Shown in pieces: positions 1-11,560 of a DNA stretch of 64,000 bases. Source of the DNA: Prorocentrum cordatum (Eukaryota; Sar; Dinophyceae; Prorocentrales; Prorocentraceae); contig CAUYUJ010017638.1 in NCBI GenBank assembly GCA_963575745.1, forward strand, positions 170,001 through 234,000. The letters are read 5' to 3'. The notes beneath the pieces were generated by a model. It was not told where the DNA came from and did not search any database. It saw only the letters and a list, made by a program, of their open reading frames with translations. Numbering within the stretch: the first letter of the stretch is position 1; every line of letters starts with the position of its first letter. Position numbers and translations under genes: made by a program.

Positions 1-500
1 TCGCCGCCCTGGCCCTCGTCCTTCTCCGCCTCCCTCCTGCTTCCCCCCCTCCCTCCTCCCCTCGCGCTTCTCCGCCCTCCGGCAGCTTGCCGTCTCGTAC
101 CGATACCGATGCCGATGCTGCCTCTCCCCAGCCGTCGCTCCGCTCCCTCCCCGGCGAAGCTGGCAGGGCTCGGCGCCGCGCTCCTCCCTGCGAGCCCGGC
201 GAGGCCCACCGCAGCTGCGCTCCGCGCGGTTGCCGCTCCGCCTCCGGTGCCCGTGCCGTGCCGCGCCCCCCCCCCCCGTCCGAGCCGTGCGCGGTTGCCT
301 CCAGTTCCTTCTTCTCCACGTCTCCCTCCTCCTCCTCTTCCTCCTCCTCCTGCTCCTTCTCCCCACATGTGTGGCCCATGTCCTGTGTCCTCCTCCTGCT
401 CCTCCAGTTCTTCTCCTTGACAACTCCTCCCTGCCGCACCCCGAGGGCGGTCAAAAGGGTGGGCCAGGCGTTTCGCCTGATATTGCCTCATCACTTATGA
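1..500. other. C-rich low-complexity stretch, no gene seen
   Basis: Dominated by CCT/CTC runs and C-tracts. Open frames on the plus strand are Pro/Ser/Cys-rich with no domain-like composition, so they are read as by-products of base composition. It could be intron or 5' flank of the helicase exon downstream. Confidence 0.5.
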
Positions 501-509
501 TCCCGAAGT

Positions 510-960
510 TGATAAACAGTACAACGGATGGACGGAGGGCGGATTTCAAAATGTGGCTCTCGCCAGATCGCCGCGCGCACTCGTCTTAAACACTTGTAAG
601 AATTTACGGATTGAGGGCGGGTGGTTTTCAAAATGTGACTCTCGCTTGATCGCCGTGCATTTTCGCTTTAAACAGTTGTAAGAGTTTTACGGATTGAGGG
701 CGGGTGGTTTCAAAATGTCGTTCGCTTTAGCGCCGCGCACATTAGTATAGACAAGCCGTAAGAGTTTCATTGCTTCCCACGGTTAACCAACCGGAAATGT
801 GTTTCAGGAACGGTTCATGATTGTCAAGGCGCAACAGTTCCGTTGATTCGTTGTGTTAAGTCCCAGGAAATGTGCTTTGGCACGGTTCAGGATCGTCAAG
901 ACGCAATAGTCAGGTTGATTCGTGGCGTTGCAGTCCCGAGAATTGTGTTTTGGCACGCTC
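510..960. repeat. Two short degenerate tandem repeats
   Basis: From about 510 to 770 a unit of roughly 85 bp recurs three times; it carries AAAATGTGGCTCTCGC-like text and the phrase GGATTGAGGGCGGGTGG. From about 795 to 960 another unit of roughly 75 bp (GGAAATGTG...GGCACGGTTCA...GATTG) recurs three times. The first resembles the 42-bp array at 8.7-9.7 kb (CTCTCGCTTTAGCGCCG), which suggests a common satellite family. No coding signal. Confidence 0.55.
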
Positions 961-1287
961 CAGGCTCTTCATGCGGTTGTTTCCCAGCGGGGCACCTTCC
1001 TCAGTGGGAAATGCATCTTGGGAGGAACCTGTGAAGAGGGAGCTTGGAGGTAGGGTCTATTCCAGCATCGTGGATGACCTGCTCCTTCCCGCCCATCTCC
1101 CCGCGCTCCAGCCTGGCCGGTGTCCCTGGCAGCCCGCGCCCAGGTGCGGCTCCTGCCCCCACACGCTCCGCAGAGGGGCATCGCAGCCGAGCAGCCGGTT
1201 CGGCCCGCCCTCCTGGCGCGCTGCCTCGCCCTGCCTCGCCTCCTCCGTCTTCTCCCCCCCTTGCCGGCCAGCGCCGCGCCGGCCCAG

Positions 1288-1365
1288 GTCCTGAAGAAGT
1301 CCCAGCAGGGCAAGCACCGCTTCGGGGTGTGGGCGGTGTGCCTGTACGGCGGGGGCAGGAAGCAG
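1288..1365 (+). CDS. DEAD-box RNA helicase, exon (motif Ia-GG region)
   Basis: Twenty-six phase-0 codons ending in CLYGGGRKQ. The YGG signature with its preceding basic and hydrophobic segment is the part of DEAD-box ATPases between motif Ia (PTREL) and motif Ib (TPGR). The upstream border is ...GGCCCAG|GTCCTG; the downstream border is AAGCAG|GAGCGG, a GA donor as used in dinoflagellates. Joining it to the exon at 11630 gives YGGGRKQ-DQLRSL, with the spacing from YGG to the conserved Gln exactly that of the family and no frame change. The protein would be an ATP-dependent RNA helicase; which subfamily cannot be said. Upstream exons (motifs Q, I, Ia) are not in the window. The exon is followed at once by a GGA microsatellite. 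Confidence 0.65.
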
Positions 1366-1387
1366 GAGCGGCCCGGCCTTCTTGGAT

Positions 1388-1492
1388 GGAGGAGGAGGAG
1401 GAAATGGAGGAGGAGGAGGAGGAGGAGGAGGAGGAGGAGGAGGAGGAGGAGGATGAGGAGGAGGAGGAGGAGGAGGAGGAGGAGGAGGAGGA
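1388..1492. repeat. (GGA)n microsatellite
   Basis: About 100 bp of almost pure GGA with a few GAT interruptions, starting about 20 bp after the helicase exon. Open frames through it are homopolymers (Glu, Arg, or Ser/Leu/Pro on the other strand) and are not treated as genes. Confidence 0.9.
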
Positions 1493-2149
1493 TGCCGAAG
1501 GGCAGTGAGCGGCGAGGGCGGGAGGACGATTGCTGGCGGTCTCGACTGCCCCGGTTCCTGAGGGAGGGCCCGGCCTCGTCGAGGTCCACGGTGGCCCCGC
1601 TCCTCGGACGGACTGCCCCGCAGAGCCTCGGCCAAGGCTCGCCGGCGTGGTTGAGCCGTTGCCTCGCAGGGCTGCCCCTGCCCCTCCGCGGCATCCGCAC
1701 GCAAGACTGCCGTGGCTGCAACCCGCCCCGCGATCAGCGTCCCATCCTGCGCGGGAGGAGGCGCGCAGCAACATCAATCAGGAGGGAGCAGAAACACACA
1801 GACACAATTCATCGTCGATCCCCCAGACGATACAGGACACTATGGGAAGGGGGGGGAAGGTCAAAGCCAAGAGAATAGGGGGAAATGTGAGCAATGAGGT
1901 TATTTGTATCTATTTATTTGTGTGTGTCCCGGGGCCCCTTCAATCAAGCCCATCCGTATTAAAGATAGCCGGGAACCAGAGGCCCAGCGAGCCTCCGCCG
2001 ACGGCTCTTTCCCGCCTACTGGGCGCCAGAGCACCCCGCGGCGCGCCCTGGCGCGCGGCGTAGACAGGAGAAAGCACGTGCACCAATCGGCCACGCAAGA
2101 CATGCGCAACCGAGCCGGGGCAAGCGCGCTGGATCGACCTTGGGGCTAC

Positions 2150-2305
2150 GCGTAAGTCGGGCCTGTCCCTCTCCAGGGGTAACATTCAAAAATAGTTTAA
2201 GAAATAGTAGTTTGGGGACGATGAGCTTTTTGGGGGTATTTTTTTGAGTATTTTTAATTTTTCGCCCCAAATCCCCCTGTGGGGGGACAGGCCCGACCTA
2301 AGGCT
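2150..2305. mobile_element. MITE-like element, copy 1 (TIR AGTCGGGCCTGTCCC)
   Basis: About 150 bp, AT-rich inside, bounded by inverted repeats: left AGTCGGGCCTGTCCC, right GGGACAGGCCCGACCT. The octamer GGCTACGC occurs just outside both ends and looks like a target duplication. Read on the plus strand, the material between the two octamers begins GTAAGT and ends TAAG. A second copy with the same TIR lies at 18927-19082. No protein is encoded, so it would be non-autonomous. Confidence 0.7.
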
Positions 2306-2309
2306 ACGC

Positions 2310-4545
2310 TTGCACACCGCGAGCTTCCAGAGCCGCCCCCAGAGACTCGCCGCATTGCAAGCACCTCCAGACCGCACTGAGTCCATGGGTGCTGAGGCCC
2401 AGGGAGCATGGGAGAATGTTGAGGTGGCCGCAACTGCGGGATCCCGTCAAGGTTCTTCCTGGGCCACGCGTTCAGGAGATGAGCGGCGAGGGTGGCGGGC
2501 CGATATCGAAAAAGCAGTGCCCTCAATCTTGGACGCCGAGAGTGCGCGATGTAAGTGCGCGCCAGCTTTAGCCGCGGCGTCCGCCGACAAGGGGTCACAC
2601 GGCTGGAGGAAGAGGAGCAGACCAGGTGGTGCAGGCAAGGGAGGGTGCCCAGCAGCACGAGGCCGGTGTTATCTCGTCGTCGACCTCATCTTGTTCTTCG
2701 CCTTTCTCGGGAGTGGGAAGAGGAGGGGGAGGTGAAGGGTGATGGTTGCTTGTGGGCTCACTTGGCATATAGTTCTTGGGTCTCGCCACGCCAGTATATT
2801 AATTCCGGGCTTGACGTTCGGTGTCCTCAGCCTCATTTCGCCGCAGGTGCAAGTCGTGGCATGCAACTGCTGTATCACTCGGAGCCAACCGTTGGGAGCA
2901 TAACTTCTTGCGGGGGGCACTCCGCCTTCGCAGCATGCCAGGTGAGAGTTGCACCGCTTACAACCAGTGCGCAGCGACAATCATCGCAACGTGGGCTCGT
3001 CGTTTCAAGTGCCGTTCCCTTCATCATAGATGTTGTACAAATTCTTCAGCGGGCTTCAAACCTTTCCAATCGAGGTGAACAACTTTCGCTCGGCGCATCG
3101 ACTCAGGAATGTGGATTGATGGTCTGTCGCGCAGCAGGTACCTCGGCGCTCCCGCCGCGAATTGATTATACTGCACTCCGCCTTCTGATACGACACCGAG
3201 TGGGAGGACGCTTTGGTGCAGAGCTGTCCGCGACCAGTTCGGCCATGCGCAGGAGTCGTTGGCGAGCTTAGATTCGGCTGTTCCGCCAACAAAGTTAGCA
3301 CTCGCTGGGATTTCCAGCGGCCCCTACCAAGCAGGTCGTGCCCGGATTCTGTTGTGGGACCTGCTTACCAGTTCTGCAAGTTTCGTGAGCATGTTATTGA
3401 TGATCTTCCAGGTCCAACGCCACGAACGGGTTTGGCTTCAATTGTGAGTGGGTTCCGGTGCCGAACGTCTGGTGCCCGTACAGGATTGCCAACATCTGCG
3501 ACGCATGATATGTGGACATGCCCCTTGCTTGGAGCCGTCCGCCACGTCGCTGTTACGCCGTCCTTGGACTGCATGGCCAGCTTAATGGGTGCAGTGTGGT
3601 CTCCACTTGACCCTTGGGGGGGCCCTGCTGCGTGGCGTTGGAGGGAATAACACTTCATAGCCGACGATTTGGTAATTTGCTGACGCTTCGCGAATCCCCA
3701 CCAGCTGCGGCCCTGCGCGCGTTAGGTAATTTAGTCGCGTCCGCGGCCCGTTCGCGACCTTCCGCCGCTGGCGCTTCCGCCTGCGGCTGTAACAAAAAAA
3801 GAATCCCCACCAGCGGCCTTCCCCGTGGTGCACGGGATGGTGGACCTTGGAGCCCCGTGCCGCTTCCGAGTGGTTCAACCTTCGCAGTCGCGGCCGCTCC
3901 CCTGGGCCCGTCCCATCCACCAGGCAGGTTTGCGACGTTCCTCGGCAGCTCAGCCCACCTTGCTCGCACACGCCGTTGGAACGACCTGGGCTTGGCGCCC
4001 CACTGGCGACTCGCCCATCGCTTACCACTCGGACGCCCACCTGGCATGATGGGCACGCAGTCATCGGCGCACTCGCCCTCGCGCCCTTGAGCGGGCTTTG
4101 CCTCGCGGCACACCCTAATTCCCTGGCGTTTTGCTAGGCTGCAAGTGCCTGAGTTTCCCTGGACGCCCTCAGCCTGCCAGCTCTCCCGCGCAGCCTGCCG
4201 CTGCTTGGTGAGTGGGCCGGCCGGCCTGCGGCGCGTGTAGTAGCTAATTGGGCCGCTTCCGTGTCTCGGAACGCTTCTGACTCCGCTTGCGCTCTCGCTG
4301 GCGGACGCGACCGAAAAGTAATCCCCACCAGCCCATCCAGAAACGATGCCCAGAGGAATTGCCTCGATCAAGGCCGCGAAAGGCTCGAGCCCCCCCGTGT
4401 GAACAGGCCTCACACACCTCCCCCTTTCCCTCCCGCACATCTCGTGCAGTCCAGTCACCCGCCATGGACCCCCCAGCCTGCTGAGAGGCTGGCCCTGACG
4501 CTCCGTGTGCGCCGCCGCGCGGCGCGGCGCTGCTGGTGGAAGACC
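2310..4545. other. No recognisable gene
   Basis: Mixed-composition sequence. The longest frame (2555-3271, plus) has no recognisable domain and uneven codon use. The phrase AATCCCCACCAGC recurs at about 3694, 3802 and 4321 with similar flanks, indicating a decayed local duplication. It could be an old transposon remnant, but nothing supports a specific call. Confidence 0.4.
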
Positions 4546-4549
4546 CTGA

Positions 4550-6360
4550 ATGACGACATGGCGACGATGCAGCAGCCTAGTACGACCCAGCGAGAACGCG
4601 AAGCTCGTAGGCTGGAACCCCTATTCATTGATCAGTCCCTCTGGCAGGACCGACTCTATCAGCCATGAGTTTCGCAACCAATACGGTATCTTACGCCCTG
4701 GCACGCATATTGGGCCCGCCAGCTCCGCGAGGACCTCCTCAGTGCCCTTGCAGCCCCCATCAGCGACGACCTCTGTGGCCTCTGGGACATCGACGACGGC
4801 ATTCGGATTTTTTTCAGGGACCCCGAGATCCAGGAGGCATTCCAGCATATCGACTTCAGCTACTCGACATATTGCACAGCCATTACATTACCGTGAAGAA
4901 TCCAGATACCACTTTTGGATACACTGGGACGGGGGTCGGCCCCCACATGTTACTTCCGCCTGTGGATGCTCCATTGCGATATGTAAGCGACTTTTTCTCC
5001 CAAGCACGTAGTCAGAATTGCCTCCCCGCCATCTGACTTACAGGGCCGTGCAGGCGCCACTGATATTGTACAAGGACATTTCCGAGTCAGGCTGATCGTG
5101 GGTTACCTAGTTCCAGTCCCACATAGCTCAAACGCAAAGATCAAGATCACGGAACGGACACGCGTACGAATTTGGCAATGGATTACAACAGAGATTACTT
5201 CTACTCCGACACGCATGACGCCCCTCTTTTTCAGCGACCTCAAACAAGGCATGGGACGTCGTCGTCGGGCCATATGTATGGACGACAGCACCGAATCACA
5301 GCAGCCCGCCCCAGAGACTACCGTAGGCACACCCGTTCACGAAAGACTCATCATCAATCAGCTCTGCGCGTATAACACATTCTGGATTACTGGGCAGACT
5401 TTTTTCGGCAATGGCGGTGCTCGCAGCAGAATTGATTGTTGGATCGGCCCGATTGATGCGTTTCCATGCGTTTCCTATTATTACGAAGCTGAAATTATGC
5501 TGGCGTTTGTATCAACGCCTGCGTGTCCTTCCTCGCATGCTCGATTACATCCCAATGCTTATTCATGTCAAATTTATTGCCCAACGTCATCTTCTATCGA
5601 CTATGCACTACGATGGGACTGGGCCCCGCTGGCAGCAGAATCACAGACGGGGTACCGACGCGCTGAATTTCTACGTGACCTACACCAGCAGCTCATTCAA
5701 CATGCACATACTCTCCGAGTTTCCCAACATGACCAGCTTTCCGACCGACATGCAGCACACGTTGCATACTTGGTTAAGCAATCAGCGATTCTACACTATC
5801 TTCGCCATGGAGGACATCCAGCTTGGTTCAAAGACGATCAGCGCATACGACAGCAACTCCTCCGAGAACGTGCGCAACTACGTGACAAAGGCATGGCGGT
5901 CGATGACATCTATCTCAAGCTCATTCCTCGCCGATTCCGCGAACATGCCCAAGGGAAACGGGCATGTCAGCAGACTTCGTGCAGGCACTAAAGCAGCCCC
6001 CAAGAAACGTAATTACATGCGAAGTGGGAGGCCGAGTTTGCAAAGAGACCGAAGAGTACCTCGATAAATGCCAGTCAGAGGACCCTCAGCCCGAACCACT
6101 GGTCGACGTAGAGACCCTCCAGACCGAAGTCGCCTCCCTGAGCGCCGACAAGACCCACGACCCGAACGCCGCCAAGCTGATCCTTGGCGCCAAGGACTGG
6201 CAGGACCGAGGCTTCTTGCTCGCTGGCCCTCGCTCAGAAGGGAACGCGAAGCACCACCTGGACCCAGCCCCAGCGGACTGGCTGGAGGAGGAGATATCGA
6301 TATGGCTAGACTACTTCCGACGAATGACAGGACGCTACGATTGGTATCTGGCGGCATAAT
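4550..6360 (+). mobile_element. Decayed non-LTR (LINE) retrotransposon fragment
   Basis: The stretch is clearly lower in GC than its surroundings and carries broken plus-strand reading frames that drift between frames. The central frame (5098-5991) contains the endonuclease domain described separately. Downstream (5964-6359) an acidic, Gln/Glu-rich frame could be the linker that precedes reverse transcriptase. No RT catalytic motif or poly(A) end was found, so the copy is 3'-truncated or eroded. Confidence 0.55.
5098..5991 (+). pseudogene. LINE endonuclease (EEP/APE-type) remnant
   Basis: The frame shows the back half of the exonuclease-endonuclease-phosphatase fold used by LINEs to nick target DNA. 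FFSDLKQGMG (about residues 44-53) stands where GDFNxxxG is normal; INQLCAYNTFW (about 86-96) matches the N-x-L-x-x-x-NT-F/W segment; SRIDCWIGP (about 109-117) matches the SxIDYI motif. The first motif has Ser-Asp for Gly-Asp and Lys for Asn, so catalysis is doubtful. The upstream half of the domain lies in other frames with stops. There is no SL or poly(A) nearby. The alternative, a cellular EEP nuclease, is less likely because the composition and decay are transposon-like. Confidence 0.6.
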
Positions 6361-6950
6361 CCCTGCAGTGAGGCCCGCAGTAGCTCCCGAGACGGACCTC
6401 GCACATCAGACAGGTGACCTCCCATCAGATAGTGCTGATTCTGAGGTGCAGACCCGCGATCTAGCCGCAGATGAGGAGACTGCCGGATTTTTATTTTCAT
6501 GATGTGCCCCGAGAGGTCCCTCCCAAGGCCCCCATCGTCCAGAGCCGTAACTAGACTCCTATTTATTCTCCCCCCTTTCCTGCTATCCTTGAGGAGTAGG
6601 AGATGAGGAGCATTTCCCTCCCCCATTCTCGTCGCCCGCCATAGCAGGATGTTGTTTGTCTGTAAGACACTCACTTCAGAACCGTCCTCAGGGTCTTCCA
6701 ACGCACAGCGCATGCCAGCCCGCATCAAGCGAGCTGCGCCGTTGTAGCGACAGGCCATGCTAATCAGCAGGCAAGAGGCAGTTGGACACTGCAGCGACGA
6801 GCAAGGAATGTACTAATCTTTTAGCGGGTACGGCGGTACCAGTCAGGGCTTCGGTGTTGCTGGTGCGGTCGCACCCGCCACGCGTGGATGCTCCCCACCT
6901 GTGAAACCAGTTTCATCCGTAACCGCTCCCATGTCGTCGTAAAAATTGCC
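6360..6950. other. No gene seen
   Basis: Ordinary mixed sequence between the LINE remnant and the first GGCCTCTTGG array. No motif or repeat of note. Confidence 0.4.
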
Positions 6951-7870
6951 TCGATCAGGGAAGCGGGCAGCGCGCAGAGGAAGGGTCCCCCAGTGGAGGC
7001 TTCTTGGAGCGTCTTGGTGGCCTCTTGGCGGTCCCGGACGCCTCTTAAAGCGTCTTGGGTGCCTCGGAGAGCTTCTTGGGCCTCTTGGGGGTCTCTTGGG
7101 AGCCTCTTGGAGGCCTCTGGGGCGCCTGTTGGGGCCTCCTGGGGCCTCCTGGACGCCTCTTGGGGCCCTCTTGAAGCGCTCTTGGGAGCCTTGGGAACGC
7201 TCTTGGAGCCCTCTTGGGCCATCTTGGAGCCATCTCGAGGCCTCGGCGAGAACGCCAAACACGCTGATGTTCCTAAGGTTTTGGAAGGATTTGGGCCTCT
7301 TCGGGGCCTCCTGAGGGAGCTCTTTGGCCACTTGGAGCCGCCTTGGACCGGTTTCGGGGCCTCTTGGAGCATCGTGGGCGCCATCTTGAGGCATCTTGGG
7401 ATATCTTGAGCCATCTTGGAGATCATCTTTGGCACCCCCAGGCGCTCTTGGAGTCATCTGAAGCAGTGCCCCCCCAGGAGGCCAAATTGTGGCCAGAACC
7501 TTCGTGCAATAAGCGGCTTTGGCATTGTCGCCGAGGCCTCTTGGAGCGTTTTGGGTGCCTCTGGGGGGCCTCTTGGGGCTTCTTGGAGGTCTCTTGAAGG
7601 TTTCTTGGGAGCCTCTTGTTGGGGGCATCCTGGGGGCATCCTGGGGGCCTCTTGGGACGCCACCTCTTGGGGCCCTCTTGGGGCGCCCTTGGGAGCCTTG
7701 GGGGCCATATTTGGGCCATATTGGGTGGGATCGATCACAGGAAGGGGGGGTGCTAATTAGGCCCCCCCCCCAAAGGCCCAAATGGGGCCAAAACCTCAGT
7801 AGAACCAGTGAGTTTGGCTTCCTCGCCGAGGCCGTTTTGGACGTTCCGACTACTCGCGAGACCCCCCGTC
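6950..7870. repeat. GGCCTCTTGGG-type degenerate array, block 1
   Basis: Dense degenerate copies of GGCCTCTTGG(G/A) on the plus strand. Embedded three times is a conserved 40-50-bp core (AAACCTT...GTTTGGC...TCGCCGAGGCC): near 7230-7280 on the minus strand, and near 7488-7540 and 7785-7835 on the plus strand. Long frames in both directions (Pro/Arg/Gly/Ser-rich) are repeat by-products. Blocks of the same family recur at 14.26, 20.75, 22.74, 24.05 and 27.28 kb. Confidence 0.7.
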
Positions 7871-7879
7871 TAGGTCCAT

Positions 7880-8650
7880 GGGGAGGGGGGAAGGGAGAGG
7901 GGTAAACCCTTCCCCGAAGGGGAAGGAGGAGGGGTGGAAGAGGAAACGCTCTAAACCGCCGACGCCCAGAGGGCTGGTAGGATTTTACGATGGATGTGCA
8001 GAAGACGTGGCCTCTGCTTTCGATTAGCCTTGCCACAGCATTTCCTTACGGAAATACATCTTGATTGTTCTCTCCGACGGCGGGGCGCGAGGCATGGCAT
8101 GCGCTGGAGCGGCTTGTTCGTTGCACATTTCAAGCAGCAGAGAGGAGCATACCTTGGCTGTGGGAGGAACGCTCCACATCTCTTGGATTGTTTCGTTCTG
8201 CTGTGGGGCCACATGCGCTGATATATTTGGCAGGTTCGCGACATCGCTGGTAACTTCAAGTCTGGGGCCAACGCTCTGCGCGAAAGTTCGTGGGTACGTT
8301 GTGCCAGTCAGTCTTGATAGACTTCAAGCCGTAGTCGTTGTAGTCCGAGTCCGAGGCTGCCAAGAAGACCAGCAAAGGGCGGAGGAGGTCGGGAAAGATA
8401 TCGAGGAAGACAAGGAGGAAGAGGATGATCGGAATAAGAGGAGAAAGAGGAGAGCATGAAACGAGAACGATGATGAGGATGAATCGTATGAGGAGGAAGA
8501 AAAGGGGGGCGAGGAGTGGAGGCCGACGTGGAAGGGAGGATCAGCGGCGGTGTACCCGCGATCCTCCCATCACCTGCAAGATTGCAATCCCCCCCTAACG
8601 TGAACTACCCGCCTAACGCAGCCTGGACCTCGGTGACACCGAGCACGGCC
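7880..8650. other. No gene seen
   Basis: G-rich and AAGAGGA-rich stretches with short frames only. The acidic/basic frame near 8330-8459 is low complexity. Confidence 0.4.
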
Positions 8651-8689
8651 CGCTCGGAATGGGCTTGACACCTGCATTCTGGCGACGCG

Positions 8690-9680
8690 CTTCTCTCAGA
8701 ATGATGCTCTGGCTTGTGCGTGGGCCTCATCTCCGATTGAAAATGCTGCTGCCGCCTAGGTGCCAGCGAGATCCTTCATTGAACGCGTTGTTCTCGTTTG
8801 TGCGTGGGCCACATGTTTGATTGAAAATGTGGCTGTCGTGTTGGTCAGGAAGGTACTGCTGGAGTCGTTTGTGTGGTTTGCACCACTATTCTGCTGTTGT
8901 TGGTTTTGGTGTTGTTGCTGCTACGTATGGTGCTGCTGTTGTTTGGCGCTGCTCGTCTCAGTGGTGCTGCTGGTTGCGCTAGAGCCAGTCCGCGTGTTCA
9001 GTGGGACACCTCGCCCACGATTGCGACGGATGTCTTCGCCTCACCAGTGACCACACCCACTATATCGACTTTGTGTTGGCCTTGGGCTGCGTCCATGGTT
9101 GGCAGCGCAGGCCAGATACATGATTTTCCGAATTTTGCTTTCGCATTTTCGCTGGCCACGTCAATGATTACGACCGTTGCTCTCGCTTGGTGCTGGCCAC
9201 ATCCGTCATTGCGAACATTACTCTCGCCTCAGTGCCGGCCACATCCACGGCTGCGGCGGCTTTTTGTCACCCTGGCGCCAGCCATATCCATGATTGCAAA
9301 CGTTGCTCTCGCTTCCACGCTGTTCACATCCATGATTAGGAGTGTTGCTGTCGCCTTGGCGCTGGCAACATCCGCGATTGCGACAGTTGCTCTCGCTTCA
9401 ACGCCGGCCACATCCACCGTTGCGACAGTTACTCTCGCTTTAGCGCCGGCCACATCTATGATTGCAAATGTTGTTGTCGCTTCAGCGCCGGCCACGCCCA
9501 CGATTACGAAAATTGCTCTCGCTTTAGCGCTGGCCACATCCACGATTGCGAAAGTTGTTCTCGCCGTAGTTAGCGCCGGCCACAACCATGATTGAGACTG
9601 TTGCTCTCGCCACAGCGCCAGCCACATCCATGATAGCGAAAGCTGCTCTCGCTTCAGTGCCGGCCAGATTCTTCATTGGA
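8690..9680. repeat. 42-bp tandem satellite
   Basis: From about 9010 to 9670 roughly ten to fifteen units of 42 bp can be read (CATCCATGATTGCGAAAG / TTGCTCTCGCTTTAGCGCCGGCCA-like), with more degenerate units back to about 8690. Because 42 is a multiple of three, the plus frame 8873-9595 is open through the array as a 14-residue Ala/Thr/Val repeat, but there is no start context or non-repeat domain, so I do not call a gene. Confidence 0.75.
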
Positions 9681-10620
9681 AACGAAGGGGGATGAGTGAT
9701 ACAGGTGGCTTTTTTGCATTGCATGTTGCTGTGCCGCCCCATTTTGGTGCATCATTTGCTACAGCGTGCGCGTGGACACACTGGTGTCGCCGAGCCTTTG
9801 GTCACGTTAACTTTAATGGGTCATGTTATCTTTGGCGCAGTGTCGACTGGGCCTGGGTCAGGTTAGGGTAAGGATTGGCTACGTTAGGGGGGGTTGTAGC
9901 GAGAGCATACATCCTGTGCGAACACGTTTGTGGCCCTGCCCCTACACCCTGGCAGCAGTTCTCGCGCTGATGATGGAGAGGGTGACAGGGAGTGAGGAAG
10001 GGAGATTGAGAGCCGCATCAACAGCTGTAGCCATGTTCCTTATACCTTTCGCATTAACCCCAGGTTGCTATTCCTGGCTCTCTTTGGTAGAACTAGTACA
10101 AAACTGTCAGAACACGTGTATTGATATGTCGATACGATTATTTGGATCTTGAAGGTGTTGGAGCAGCATACAGAGTGCACTTCGCACTTGACGCCTGCAG
10201 GTCGGACGGAGCTATGTGATCAATGCCATGGGCGGATACAGGGTTCGCTCTGACAGTTCGCGCTCCCTTGGATACCATGTTGGCTACGCACGCGAACGAA
10301 AACGTTATCCGAGTGAAGATGACGTGGTACATCAAACTGCAATTGCAACCCGTGGTCGACCTATTGGAATTGAGCGAGAGAGAGAGAGAGAGAGAGGAGG
10401 CGTGCCGAGGGGGGAGGTGAGAGGGGGCGGGGCGTCTCAGAAGCCGGCTGGGCCTTTTAGAAGTTTGCCGGCCTTCTGATCAACTTTCTGTACTGCTGCT
10501 TCAAGAAGGCTCAGCAAGCTTCTCGGAAGGCCGGAGGCCTTCCGGGCCGTCAGAGAAGTCCCGCCCCTCTGCTTTCCCTCTGGCCGCGCCGCCGAACAGA
10601 GGCTTAGCCGCAGAGCAGAA
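9680..10620. other. No gene seen; short (GA)n
   Basis: Unremarkable sequence with a GA microsatellite at about 10375-10400 and an AGAAG/CTTCT palindromic patch around 10440-10560. Confidence 0.4.
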
Positions 10621-10669
10621 TTGTCGACCGCAGTCGCGTCCGAGGTTCATCGGGGTCTGGCTCGGCCAA

Positions 10670-11501
10670 GCTGCCTTCTCCCCTCCTCTCCTCCTCGCCC
10701 TCCTCGCCCACCTCCTGTCCTCCCCAACTCCTTGCCCTCATGTCTTTCTCTTCCCCTGTTCGCCCTCCTCGCCTCCTCCCCTCCCCTCCTCCTCCCCCCT
10801 CCTCCTCTTCCTCCTCCCCTCCTTGCCCTCCTCCCCTCGCCCCCTCCCCTCCCCTCCTCTCCTCCTCCTCCTCCTCATCCTTCTTCTTTTCTCGTCGCCC
10901 TCCTCGCCCTCTTCCCGCCTCTCCGAGGCACCAGCGAAAGAGGCATTAGAAGGATGAGGTGGAGAAAAACCAATGGTGGGCCAGTTCCACATCTGTCCTT
11001 GGTTTCGATTCCAGGCAGGGGTGGTTCTGAGCTGCCTTCGTGCCGAGTTCAGTCTAACCTCCCCCCATTGTTCCTTCTCTGGTGCCCCCATCATCCCTCC
11101 TCCTCCTCCTCCTCCTCATTTTCGCACTCCGCTGCTTATTCGGCTTCCGTCTTCATGACTGAAGTACCCGGCGATCCCTTGCATATTGCAGGCACTTTGC
11201 GCCTCCGCCGAGCACCCAGCTCTGACAACGTGACCCTGAGCTATGCGAGATATCCAAACACGACACAATGGTGACGACGAGGAGGAGGCGAGGCGTTCGC
11301 TTGTACTGCACCCTCCTCTTGCTCCCCTTTCTCCCCTCCCCACCCCTCCTCTCCCCTCCCCTCCCTCCCCCATCGCTTCTCCGTCTTCCTCCCCTCCCCT
11401 TCCCCTTCCCCTTCCTCGCCCTCCCCCACCCCCCTTAGCCCCGTTCCCCTTCCCTCTCTCTCTCTCTCTCTTTCTCTCGCTCTCTCTCTCTGTTTCTCTC
11501 G

Positions 11502-11532
<31 letters not shown>

Positions 11533-11560
11533 CTCTCTCTCTCTCTCCTCCCCCCTGTCC
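10670..11560. repeat. Pyrimidine-rich low complexity with (CT)n
   Basis: CCT/CTC-rich from about 10670 to 10930 and 11300 to 11450, then (CT)n at about 11453-11550. The tract ends shortly before the helicase acceptor site and may serve as its pyrimidine tract. Confidence 0.7.

Noticed and set aside
3655-4458. 267-aa minus-strand protein
   Set aside because: No domain-like text and strong Arg/Gly/Pro bias; opposite strand equally open.
7405-7425. CTTGAGCCATCTTGG as a minus-strand spliced-leader relic
   Set aside because: Only 12 of 15 positions match and it lies in an array full of CCATCTTGG-like text, so chance is likely.
6843-8036. 397-aa minus-strand Pro/Arg/Lys-rich protein
   Set aside because: Open only because of the GGCCTCTTGG repeat composition; frames are open on all sides.
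8873-9595. 240-aa Ala/Thr/Val repeat protein
   Set aside because: The open frame follows from a 42-bp satellite unit; no start context, no unique domain.
9735-9752. CCATTTTGG near 9737 as a leader relic
   Set aside because: Only nine bases match; neither the GTAG start nor the CTCAAG end is present.
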